DNA of 8,255 nt, taken from assembly GCA_026398575.1 (NCBI GenBank), contig JAPLSP010000254.1:1-8255 (forward strand). The letters are read 5' to 3'. The notes under the pieces are model-generated. The model searched no databases. It was given only the letters and a program-made list of their open reading frames with translations, and was not told where the DNA came from. Each line of letters opens with the position of its first letter. Position 1 is the first letter of the stretch. Below, piece by piece: positions 1 to 6,610 of this stretch. A program made the translations under genes and the position numbers. This DNA comes from Candidatus Sumerlaeota bacterium. Lineage in GTDB: Bacteria > Sumerlaeota > Sumerlaeia > JADFCT01.

Positions 1-289
1 TTTCAGACGTGGGCGTCACGTCTTTCAGCATCTCGACGCCATTGAGATATTGATGATCCACCGGATTGATGAGCTCGCGCCGGACGCGCCGCCGCAGCGC
101 GGTATAATCCATGATGCAGTGCGTCCGGCGGTTGACGGGACCCGTGACGATGACTTCCAATGAAAAATCATGACCGTGAATTTCGGACCAACGGCCAAAC
201 CGTTTGCGGTTTTCTTCATCGTTCATCTTCGGATCGCGCAGCGCCAGGGAGGCGCAAAATATTTCGCGGATACGGATTTGCACGCGCAT
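1..289 (-). CDS. 6-pyruvoyl-tetrahydropterin synthase / QueD-like protein, C-terminus cut by window edge
   Basis: The first 96 residues are visible; the rest lies left of the window. Family landmarks appear in order: an N-terminal strand ending FCASLAL (residues 11-17), an HGH zinc motif (38-40), a PVDHQYLN segment with the D-H pair (76-83) and PTSE (93-96). This order matches the T-fold family that includes 6-pyruvoyl-tetrahydropterin synthase and the queuosine enzyme QueD, which act on dihydroneopterin triphosphate in the cytoplasm. Two usual key residues are absent: the first zinc histidine of the F-x-A-x-H-x-L motif is Leu15, and the cysteine before HGH is Trp34. It may therefore be a paralogue with altered chemistry or a non-catalytic member, so no gene symbol is given. 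The start is the ATG at 289, with AAGGAG ten bases upstream (300-305). Family membership is sure; function is not. Confidence 0.8.
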   Translation of the reverse strand, partial: MRVQIRIREIFCASLALRDPKMNDEENRKRFGRWSEIHGHDFSLEVIVTGPVNRRTHCIMDYTALRRRVRRELINPVDHQYLNGVEMLKDVTPTSE

Positions 290-341
290 GGATGACTTGC
301 TCCTTTTCTTTGGAATGAGCGGGAAACGACAATGCCGCGCA

Positions 342-372
342 AGTATAGCTCCCAAAGAATGGGCGAAGCCAA
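342..372 (-). promoter_or_regulatory. Candidate sigma70-type promoter for the QueD-like gene
   Basis: On the minus strand TTGGCT (367-372) and TATACT (342-347) are separated by 19 bases, and the ribosome binding site follows about 37 bases later. The -10 box is good; the -35 box is weak and the spacing slightly long. Placement directly upstream of the QueD-like start supports it, but it is only a consensus match. Confidence 0.35.
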
Positions 373-393
373 GCGGTTTTGGGGCCTTGCCGC

Positions 394-411
394 AAAAAAG
401 CCTCCGGCTTC
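394..411 (-). terminator. Short hairpin plus U-run on the minus strand
   Basis: Read on the minus strand, AAGCC and GGCTT form a 5-bp stem around a three-base loop (398-410), followed by six T (394-399). This is a small intrinsic-terminator shape. No minus-strand gene ends just upstream of it, since that DNA now holds the NlpC/P60-like fragment on the other strand. It may be a leftover of an earlier gene order or chance. Confidence 0.35.
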
Positions 412-457
412 ATATTTCATTGGAGCCTTCGGGCGCTCTTGGATTAGAATCACTCTT

Positions 458-823
458 ATGATCGTGATTATTGCCCGGCTTTTGCGCCAGAAATCCGCAA
501 CGCGATGGATGATTGACGCGCGCCCAGGCGACATACTGGCGTGGGAATCGCGCAATCCCAAGACTGGTACCACCGGTCATGTGATCTTCATCGCTTCCAT
601 TCCCAAGCGCGAAGCCAACGGGTTGATCCGCGTGACGATCATTGATTCCACAAGCCTCCCGCATTCGAATGATTCGCGCAAGAAAGGCGAATCCGGCATC
701 GGCGAAGGAACGATGTGGTTTGGCGTGGATGAATCAGGCCGCCCGGTTCAATCCTACTGGTCCAAGCCCGCAGGCGATCCCAAAAAAATCCCGATCGCCA
801 TCGGAAGGGCGATGGATCAATGA
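458..823 (+). CDS. C-terminal part of an NlpC/P60- or CHAP-like protein, probably 5'-truncated
   Basis: The 121-residue product has a conserved-looking core. PGDILAW is followed by TGHV with its histidine, a DST..H..DSR stretch, a GIG.GTMWFG stretch and a closing IAIGRAM. This resembles the second half of papain-like NlpC/P60 or CHAP-type proteins, where the GHV histidine is the catalytic base. The half that should hold the nucleophilic cysteine (usually in a D-C-S/T-x-F context) is not seen upstream in any plus-strand frame, so the gene is probably a 5'-truncated remnant. The frame stays open back to an ATG at 332, but residues from 332-457 look non-coding and overlap minus-strand promoter and terminator candidates. 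I chose the ATG at 458; neither start has a good ribosome binding site. The stop codon (821-823) is the first TGA of the heptamer array. Function in the cell cannot be stated; homology is by motif only. Confidence 0.5.
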   Translation: MIVIIARLLRQKSATRWMIDARPGDILAWESRNPKTGTTGHVIFIASIPKREANGLIRVTIIDSTSLPHSNDSRKKGESGIGEGTMWFGVDESGRPVQSYWSKPAGDPKKIPIAIGRAMDQ

Positions 824-869
824 GATTTGAAATTTGAGATTTGAAATTTGAGATTTGAGATTTGAGATT
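821..869 (+). repeat. Heptamer tandem array, 7 copies of TGA(G/A)ATT
   Basis: Seven exact-phase 7-bp units lie at 821, 828, 835, 842, 849, 856 and 863. Units 2 and 4 read TGAAATT and the others TGAGATT. Each unit has a TGA on the plus strand; because 7 is not a multiple of 3, three units stop all three plus frames. The minus strand is open in all frames and would read LKSQISN repeats, a pattern that often yields spurious predicted proteins. Confidence 0.9.
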
Positions 870-910
870 GACCAAGAGCAAAGGGCGCCAAATTTTGAAA
901 TAATGATTCT

Positions 911-1000
911 GCTTGTCCATGCCCGTCCGTGTCAGTCCGTGCCCGTCCGTGTTAGTCCGTGTTAGTCCGTGTTAGTCCGTGTTAGTCCGTGCCCTTCCAC
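911..1000 (+). repeat. Decamer tandem array, core 7 copies of G(TTA/CCC/TCA)GTCCGT
   Basis: Seven in-phase 10-bp units cover 921-990: GCCCGTCCGT, GTCAGTCCGT, GCCCGTCCGT, then four identical GTTAGTCCGT. Degenerate units flank them (911-920 and 991-1000). The array ends 16 bases before the ribosome binding site of the FAD oxidoreductase gene, so it probably lies in its leader or promoter region. The GTTAG units carry TAG on plus and TAA on minus, and four consecutive copies close all six frames. Between the two arrays (870-910) I see only TTGACC at 868-873 and AATAAT at 898-903, too far apart for a normal promoter. Confidence 0.9.
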
Positions 1001-1016
1001 AACAAGACTCATCATC

Positions 1017-1023
1017 AAGGAGA
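1017..1023 (+). promoter_or_regulatory. Ribosome binding site fixing the FAD oxidoreductase start
   Basis: AAGGAGA lies seven bases before the ATG at 1031. The frame also opens at a GTG at 989, but that codon lies in the decamer array, has no binding site and would place 14 charged or polar residues before the signal peptide. The ATG at 1031 is therefore preferred. Confidence 0.85.
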
Positions 1024-1030
1024 CTCTTTT

Positions 1031-3340
1031 ATGCAAGTGATCAGCAAACTGATTGGATTCGCAGCGTTGGCGTTGCTTCCGGTTTCGCAGGCCGCCGCCG
1101 CCGGAAACACAATCCTCATCGAAGCCGAAATGTTCGACAACTACGGCGGATGGGTTTTGGATCAGCAATTCATGGACCAGATGGGATCGCCCTACCTGAT
1201 GGCGCATGGCTTGGGCGATCCGGTGAAAGACGCTGTGACCTCCATCACGCTCCCCGCTGCCGGCAGGTATCGCGTCTGGGCGCGCACGCATGACTGGGTG
1301 GCGCCCTTCAAAGCGCAAGGCGCTCCCGGCAAATTCCAAGTCGTGATAGACGGCCAGCCTCTCGCCGCCACATTCGGCGCCGAGGGCGCCGACTGGTATT
1401 GGCAGGACGGCGGAACCGTCGAGATCAAGCAGCCGAAGCCTGTCATCGCGCTGCACGACCTGACGGGCTTTGAAGGCCGCTGCGACGCGATCATCCTTTC
1501 TTCGGACGCCGGCTTCACTCCTCCCAATGACGCCAAGGAACTGGCCGCTTTCCGCCGTCAGGCGCTTGCGCTGCCGGAGCGTCCCGAAGAAGCAGGCGAA
1601 TACGACCTGGTCGTTGTGGGCGGCGGAATCGCGGGCTGCTGCGCGGCCGTCGTGGCGGCGCGGCTGGACCTGAAAGTCGCGCTGATCCAGGACCGCCCCG
1701 TCCTCGGCGGCAACAACAGCTCCGAGGTGCGCGTCTGGCTGGGAGGCGACATCAACAAGGAGCCCTATCCGCGCATCGGCGACATCGTGCGCGAATTCGA
1801 ACCCAAGCGCAAGGCGCACTATGGCCCTGAAAACACGGCTGAAATTTATGAAGACGATACGAAGGCTGCGGTGGTCCAGCGCGAAAAAAATATCTCGCTC
1901 TTCTGCAACATGCGCGCCAACCAGGTCGAGAAGGACGGTCCGCGCATCAAGGCCGTCATCGCGCAGGACATCCGCACCGCCCGTCAGAAGCGCTTTGCCG
2001 GAAAATGGTTCGTTGACTGCACGGGCGACGGAGGGGTTGGTTTTCTGGCCAAGGCCGATTCTGAAATGACCATGCCCGGACACATGGGCCAGAGCAATCT
2101 GTGGAACGTCGTGGACCAGGGCAAGCCGGCGCCCTTTCCGCGCTGCCCGTGGGCCGCGGACCTGAGCGACAAGCCCTTCCCTGGACGCGATCAGGAAGGC
2201 GACAAGGCGCTGCGTCAGCTGGGCGTCTGGTATTGGGAGGCCGGGTTCAACCGCAATCCGCTCGAACAGGGCGAGTACGTCCGTGACACGAATTTTCGCG
2301 GCATGTACGGCGCCTGGGACGCGCTCAAAAACGTGGACAAAAAGTTCCCCAATCACAAACTCATTTTTGCCGCCTATATCTCAGGGCCTCGCGAGACGCG
2401 CCGCCTGCTGGGCGATCATATCCTGACGAAGGAAGACCTGCTCGACTCAAAGGAATATCCCGACGGTATCTTTCCGACGGGATGGGACATTGACGTGCAC
2501 GTTCCGGAGACGAAGTACGAGAAGGGTTTCGGCGAAGATCCTTTCCTCTCTCGCGCCAATTTCACCCGGTATAAACGCCCCTATTGGGTTCCTTATCGCA
2601 CCCTGTATTCGCGCAATGTCCCCAACCTCTTCATGGCCGGGCGCGACATCAGTGTCACGCACGACGCCCTGGGCGCAGTCCGCGTCATGCGCACCTGCGG
2701 CATGATGGGCGAAATCGTCGGCATGGCCGCCTCGCTTTGCCTCAAGAACAACTGCGATCCGCGCGGCGTTTATGAGAAGTATCTCACCGATCTGAAAGAA
2801 AAGATGAAGACGAACGTCGGCAAGCTGCCTCCGGTGGTGGCGAAGGCGCCCAGTGGAAAAGCCGCAGGAGTCGCGCCAACGCCGCCGGATTGGCTCAAAA
2901 GCGCCGGAATGAATCTGGCGCGCGCGGCCAAGGTGACCGTCTCAAGCGTTCTCGATCCCAAATACGCCGCCAAGTTTATCAACGACGGCAAAGCCGAGAC
3001 GAACAACGACGCCCGCTGGGTCAGCGACGCCAATTCGCCCGGCTGGGTCGAGTTCGCGTGGGATTCGCCGCAGACGATCAACGCCGCGCGCGTCGTGTCG
3101 GGTTATCAAACGGGCGGCGCCTTCAATGGCGTCATGGAAGATTTCCGCCTGCAAACCTACGACGGCAAAGACTGGAAAGACGTGCCCGGCGCCGCCGTCA
3201 AAGACAACAGCAAAGTTGACTGCGGCTTCCAGTTCCCGGACGTAACCACCGCGCGCCTGCGCCTCCTCATCACCGCGACGCCCGACGACCGCGCGCGCCT
3301 CTATGAAATGGAACTCTATCGCGTGCCTTCTGGGAAATAG
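1031..3340 (+). CDS. Exported FAD-dependent oxidoreductase with flanking beta-sandwich and F5/8C-like domains
   Basis: The 769-residue product begins with a typical signal peptide (K6, hydrophobic 7-16, AAAA near 21-24), so it is probably exported. Residues about 26-175 start ILIEAEMFDNYGGW and look like a galactose-binding-type beta-sandwich. The core is a FAD_oxidored (pfam12831-like) domain: the dinucleotide motif VGGGIAG at about 196-202, the subfamily signature GGNNSSEVRVWLGG after it, a VDCTGDGG strand, and a closing NVPNLFMAGRDIS segment near 529-541 that contacts FAD in this fold. Residues about 628-769, starting NLARAAKV, resemble an F5/8 type C (discoidin) domain. Such proteins occur in polysaccharide-degrading bacteria; the substrate is not known from the sequence, and a carbohydrate or glycan-derived compound is an inference. 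It is apparently monocistronic, about 156 bases before the methyltransferase gene. Long open frames antisense to it are GC-driven shadows. Confidence 0.88.
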   Translation: MQVISKLIGFAALALLPVSQAAAAGNTILIEAEMFDNYGGWVLDQQFMDQMGSPYLMAHGLGDPVKDAVTSITLPAAGRYRVWARTHDWVAPFKAQGAPGKFQVVIDGQPLAATFGAEGADWYWQDGGTVEIKQPKPVIALHDLTGFEGRCDAIILSSDAGFTPPNDAKELAAFRRQALALPERPEEAGEYDLVVVGGGIAGCCAAVVAARLDLKVALIQDRPVLGGNNSSEVRVWLGGDINKEPYPRIGDIVREFEPKRKAHYGPENTAEIYEDDTKAAVVQREKNISLFCNMRANQVEKDGPRIKAVIAQDIRTARQKRFAGKWFVDCTGDGGVGFLAKADSEMTMPGHMGQSNLWNVVDQGKPAPFPRCPWAADLSDKPFPGRDQEGDKALRQLGVWYWEAGFNRNPLEQGEYVRDTNFRGMYGAWDALKNVDKKFPNHKLIFAAYISGPRETRRLLGDHILTKEDLLDSKEYPDGIFPTGWDIDVHVPETKYEKGFGEDPFLSRANFTRYKRPYWVPYRTLYSRNVPNLFMAGRDISVTHDALGAVRVMRTCGMMGEIVGMAASLCLKNNCDPRGVYEKYLTDLKEKMKTNVGKLPPVVAKAPSGKAAGVAPTPPDWLKSAGMNLARAAKVTVSSVLDPKYAAKFINDGKAETNNDARWVSDANSPGWVEFAWDSPQTINAARVVSGYQTGGAFNGVMEDFRLQTYDGKDWKDVPGAAVKDNSKVDCGFQFPDVTTARLRLLITATPDDRARLYEMELYRVPSGK

Positions 3341-3370
3341 AAGTGGCATGAATATGGAAGTCGGCCGCAG

Positions 3371-3400
3371 TTGGAATATTCAGGGAAACATGAATATAAT
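3371..3400 (+). promoter_or_regulatory. Candidate sigma70-type promoter for the methyltransferase-nuclease gene
   Basis: TTGGAA (3371-3376) and a perfect TATAAT (3395-3400) are 18 bases apart, about 96 bases before the ATG at 3497. The surrounding AT-rich patch contrasts with the flanking genes. The near repeat CATGAATAT occurs at about 3348 and again at 3389, and GAATATTC (3374-3381) is a palindrome overlapping the -35 box that could be an operator. Consensus match only. Confidence 0.5.
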
Positions 3401-3496
3401 ATCGGCATCGCAAAAGGCTCCAACACCATTAGAGAGTGATACCGCAAACAGGATTGGCTCAACTTGCCGACGTGACAAGAAAAGAGGAAACACGCG

Positions 3497-5098
3497 ATGA
3501 GTACAGACAATAACCTGCTTTACTACGGAGACAATCTGGATGTTTTGCGGCGGCATGTGGCCGATGCGTCGGTGGACCTAGTATATCTCGATCCGCCATT
3601 TAATTCCGCACAAGATTTCAATGTTTTATTCAAAGAACGTAACGGCAAAGAGTCTTCGGCGCAGATTACGGCGTTCAAGGACACGTGGAGCTGGGACCAA
3701 GCAGCAGCGCAAGCTTATCAGGAGATCGTCGAAGGAGGCGGCAAAGTTGCGCAGGCGATGATCGCTTTCCACTCTTACTTGGGCGCGAATGATATGCTGG
3801 CCTACCTTGCAATGATGGCTCCACGGCTCGTCGAACTCTACCGCGTCCTCAAGGAAACCGGAAGCATTTATCTGCACTGTGACCCGACGGCAAGTCACTA
3901 TCTAAAAATACTGATGGATTCAATTTTCAGTCCAGCGAGTTTCCGCAATGAAATCAACTGGGCGCGGAGCACACCACACGCAACGGCACAACGCAAATTT
4001 GGAGTTGTATGTGACACCATCCTGTTCTATGCTAAATCAGAGAATTCCACGTGGAATCGCGTCTATGGAGCTTACCGCGATGGATATCTGGAAAAAAGAT
4101 ATTCTTACACTGACGGGCAAAGGATGTTTCAGCCGACTAGCTTGCTGGGTCATAAAGGCGTAAATCCCATATTTGAGTGGCGTGGCTATCATAAGCCTTG
4201 GCGATATCCCGCTCACCGATTGGACGAATTGGATAAGCAGGGAAAAATATACTGGCCCCCAAAAGGAGGGGTACCGCGATACAAGAGATATCTGGACGAA
4301 CAGAAAGGCCAACCGGTACTATCTCTATGGACAGATATTCCGGCGATTAATTCTCAAGCCGCCGAACGTCTTGGTTACCCAACCCAGAAGCCCGAAGCCC
4401 TGTTGGAGCGAATCATCAATGCCAGCAGCAACAAAGGAGACTTAGTGCTTGATCCTTTTTGCGGCTGCGGGACGACAGTTGCCGTGGCGCAACGCCTTAA
4501 GCGGCGATGGATCGGGATAGACATCACGCATCTCGCAATCAATCTGATGAAAAGGCGGTTGCATGATTCCTTCGGCAAGCGCGTGGCATTCAAAGTCATT
4601 GGCGAACCAATGGATGAGGCAGGGGCCGCCGATTTGGCTAATGACAACCCCTATCAATTCCAGTGGTGGGCCTTGGGACTAGTGGAAGCGCGCCCGGCGG
4701 AGGGGAAGAAGGGAGCGGATAAAGGAATTGACGGGAGGATTTATTTTCATGACGAGGCTGACACAACCAAGACCAAGCAGGTCATCTTGCAGGTGAAGGC
4801 TGGGCAGAATATTTCAGTCCGCGATGTCCGCGACCTGCGCGGCGTGATCGAGCGAGAAGAGGCGGACATTGGCATTCTGATTTCGCTCATAGAACCAAGC
4901 AAGCCCATGCGCTCTGAAGCCGCCGACTCGGGTTTCTACCACTCGCCGGGCTGGCACAAGGACTACCCGCGCATCCAACTCCGAACCATCCGCGAGCTTC
5001 TTAACGGCGTCGGCATTGATATGCCCGACTCAAACGTTACCTTCAAGAAAGCACCCAAGGTGAAAAGCAAGGCGTCGGTACCATCGGACTTTCTATAG
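3497..5098 (+). CDS. Beta-class DNA methyltransferase fused to a C-terminal PD-(D/E)XK (Mrr-like) nuclease domain
   Basis: The 533-residue protein starts YYGDNLDVL and has the catalytic motif IV DPPF at 32-35, before the SAM-binding motif I DPFCGCGTT at 319-327. This order defines beta-class amino-methyltransferases, which usually make N6-methyladenine or N4-methylcytosine. The part between about 150 and 290 should hold the target-recognition domain. Residues about 390-480 form a second domain with KGIDG (409-413) and QVKAG (432-436): D412 and the Q-x-K around K434 fit a PD-(D/E)XK nuclease of Mrr type. Both activities in one chain suggest a self-contained restriction-modification enzyme, although the nuclease may be regulatory or inactive. 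No separate specificity or restriction gene adjoins. GAGG at 3484-3487 precedes the ATG by nine bases. GC is about 49% over 3961-4380 and higher over the nuclease end, consistent with transfer or module exchange. The recognition sequence cannot be read from the gene. Confidence 0.88.
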   Translation: MSTDNNLLYYGDNLDVLRRHVADASVDLVYLDPPFNSAQDFNVLFKERNGKESSAQITAFKDTWSWDQAAAQAYQEIVEGGGKVAQAMIAFHSYLGANDMLAYLAMMAPRLVELYRVLKETGSIYLHCDPTASHYLKILMDSIFSPASFRNEINWARSTPHATAQRKFGVVCDTILFYAKSENSTWNRVYGAYRDGYLEKRYSYTDGQRMFQPTSLLGHKGVNPIFEWRGYHKPWRYPAHRLDELDKQGKIYWPPKGGVPRYKRYLDEQKGQPVLSLWTDIPAINSQAAERLGYPTQKPEALLERIINASSNKGDLVLDPFCGCGTTVAVAQRLKRRWIGIDITHLAINLMKRRLHDSFGKRVAFKVIGEPMDEAGAADLANDNPYQFQWWALGLVEARPAEGKKGADKGIDGRIYFHDEADTTKTKQVILQVKAGQNISVRDVRDLRGVIEREEADIGILISLIEPSKPMRSEAADSGFYHSPGWHKDYPRIQLRTIRELLNGVGIDMPDSNVTFKKAPKVKSKASVPSDFL

Positions 5099-5137
5099 TT
5101 TCAGCAGCAATCCAAGAACCGTTTGACGCAAAGACCA

Positions 5138-6610
5138 TCAAAAGATGATATAAACCGGGCTTTCGCCGATGGTAAGGATGATAGCTGAAGGACTTGCTTT
5201 TTCCCACGCCACTTTCGGCGCTTCCCCATCGGCGGTCGCCATCCCGATCAGGCGCGTAGGAAGCGCAGGGAGATCGTTGATTGTCATCTTCGCTTCGCGC
5301 GGCTTGTAGGTGTCTTTCTCGTTTGTGCGCGCGCCGGTGGGGGACCAGGCGACCCAGATCTTTTGGCCGCTGCCGTCGCCGCGTTCGAATTCATAGAGGA
5401 ATAGCTCGCCCTTGTTCTTTTTCACGATGCGCTTGAAGCGGTAGTCGCCCAGCGTTTCGTATAACTGCTTGACGGCCCAGAACGACGGCTTCGGTTTGAA
5501 CTTGCGCGTCAGCCCCGCGCAGCCGTGGACGCTGGGCGAATCGTTGTCGTCATAGTAGAAGATATAGGCGCGCCGCACGTCGCGCTCGGCGAAGACGAAG
5601 AAGGAACGCACGAGATACTGCGCCTGCTGCAAATCGGTAGCGCCCTGCCAATCGAGCTTGAGGAACCAGCCGTCGCGGCGCTTCATCGCCTCGGAGGTGC
5701 AGGAGTCGTAGCCGAATTCGCTGATCCAAACTTCCTTGTCCTTCGCGTTCTGGTCGCGCCATGCGATCGCTTCGTCAACGACTTTCAGGTAAGGGATCGC
5801 CTCGTCCTCGGGATAGCTGCGGTTCCACGGGCTTTCCGAATTATTCTTGCGCTCGATCTGGGCGTAGGTGTGCAGATTGATCACGTCATAGAGCGGCAGG
5901 ACGTCTTTCTCCGCGTAGATGCCGCGCAGGTCTTGAATATAATCATCGCCCTTGCGCGCCTGGACGGCGGGGGTGAGGATCTTCACCTTCGGATCGCCGT
6001 CGCGCATGCCCTGAGCCATCTTCATGAAGATGGTCTTATACAATGCCGCATCGAATTTCGAACCAGGCTCGTTGCCGATCTCAATCGAAGTGCAAAGTTT
6101 CTCCTTGCCCGACGGCCCGAAGTACGCGGCCATCGCTTTTCCATAATCGTAACACCACTGTTCCTTGCCGGTCCAAAAATTCTGATAATCTTTTTTGTCG
6201 GCCTGGAATCCGCTGAACTGCACGCAGATATCGCTCTCGAAGCCGGCCTTCAGCCATTTCCCATACACGTCATTCTTCCAGTTCACCTTGTTGACGCACG
6301 TCGGAACCGTGATCGCGTCGCCCGGCTGCTTCACGTCCCAGTTGACATTGTGATAATTCCGCACAAGCCTGCAAACCTGCTTGTACAAATCCGGCTTGAA
6401 AGTGAAGTGCCCATTGATCGCCATGAATTCCTTGAATAAGGGTTTGGCATCCGATGACTCCACCGCCGGTCTTGATTCCATCGCTTTCGCGGAATTCTCC
6501 GGCGTTTGAGTCGTATCCGCAGAAAACGCTAGGGAAAATCCGAAAACGAGCTCGAAGGCGGTGGCGGGTCTCAACAAGATCGCAATGCAGGGGCCGAAAA
6601 CGCACAGCAC
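5138..6610 (-). CDS. Exported glycoside hydrolase, clan GH-A TIM barrel (GH39/GH5-like)
   Basis: Up to 490 residues. Clan GH-A features are clear: IEIGNEP with candidate acid/base E181, HTY (247-249), and VWISEFGYDS with candidate nucleophile E298, followed by barrel strands ending FYYDDND and a C-terminal beta-rich part. The enzyme would cleave a glycosidic bond with retention; the exact family and sugar are not clear. The start is uncertain. I used the GTG at 6610, but it has no ribosome binding site and lies inside the upstream toxin frame. TTG codons at 6577 and 6574 would give a shorter leader (RPATAFELVFGFSLAFSA, then D) that looks like a signal peptide. Export is therefore likely but the leader is unusual, with a glutamate in its hydrophobic part. 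The gene overlaps the DUF5615 frame by about 340 bases out of phase and may be translated by coupling. It converges with the methyltransferase gene across 39 bases, with no clear terminator between them. Confidence 0.82.
   Translation of the reverse strand: MLCVFGPCIAILLRPATAFELVFGFSLAFSADTTQTPENSAKAMESRPAVESSDAKPLFKEFMAINGHFTFKPDLYKQVCRLVRNYHNVNWDVKQPGDAITVPTCVNKVNWKNDVYGKWLKAGFESDICVQFSGFQADKKDYQNFWTGKEQWCYDYGKAMAAYFGPSGKEKLCTSIEIGNEPGSKFDAALYKTIFMKMAQGMRDGDPKVKILTPAVQARKGDDYIQDLRGIYAEKDVLPLYDVINLHTYAQIERKNNSESPWNRSYPEDEAIPYLKVVDEAIAWRDQNAKDKEVWISEFGYDSCTSEAMKRRDGWFLKLDWQGATDLQQAQYLVRSFFVFAERDVRRAYIFYYDDNDSPSVHGCAGLTRKFKPKPSFWAVKQLYETLGDYRFKRIVKKNKGELFLYEFERGDGSGQKIWVAWSPTGARTNEKDTYKPREAKMTINDLPALPTRLIGMATADGEAPKVAWEKASPSAIILTIGESPVYIIF

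Noticed and set aside
868..903. Promoter from TTGACC (868-873) and AATAAT (898-903) for the FAD oxidoreductase gene
   Set aside because: The gap is 24 bases, well beyond the usual 16-19, and the alternative -10 at normal spacing is poor.
639..920. Minus-strand frame with LKSQISN-type repeats
   Set aside because: It is the translation of the heptamer array plus the reverse of the NlpC/P60-like fragment, a known type of spurious prediction.
821..1000. CRISPR array
   Set aside because: The units are 7 and 10 bases long, with no spacers and no cas genes nearby.
962..2356. 464-codon open frame antisense to the FAD oxidoreductase gene
   Set aside because: It has no family motifs and ends in the decamer array. 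It is explained by GC-rich codon structure of the real gene, which has clear domains on the other strand.
5099..5137. Bidirectional terminator between the converging methyltransferase and hydrolase genes
   Set aside because: Only a 4-bp stem (CATC with GATG) overlaps the hydrolase end and there is no T-run, so it is too weak to call.
5525..6439. 304-codon open frame antisense to the glycoside hydrolase
   Set aside because: Valine, arginine and leucine-rich shadow sequence; the minus strand shows the catalytic NEP and SEFG motifs in the correct order.
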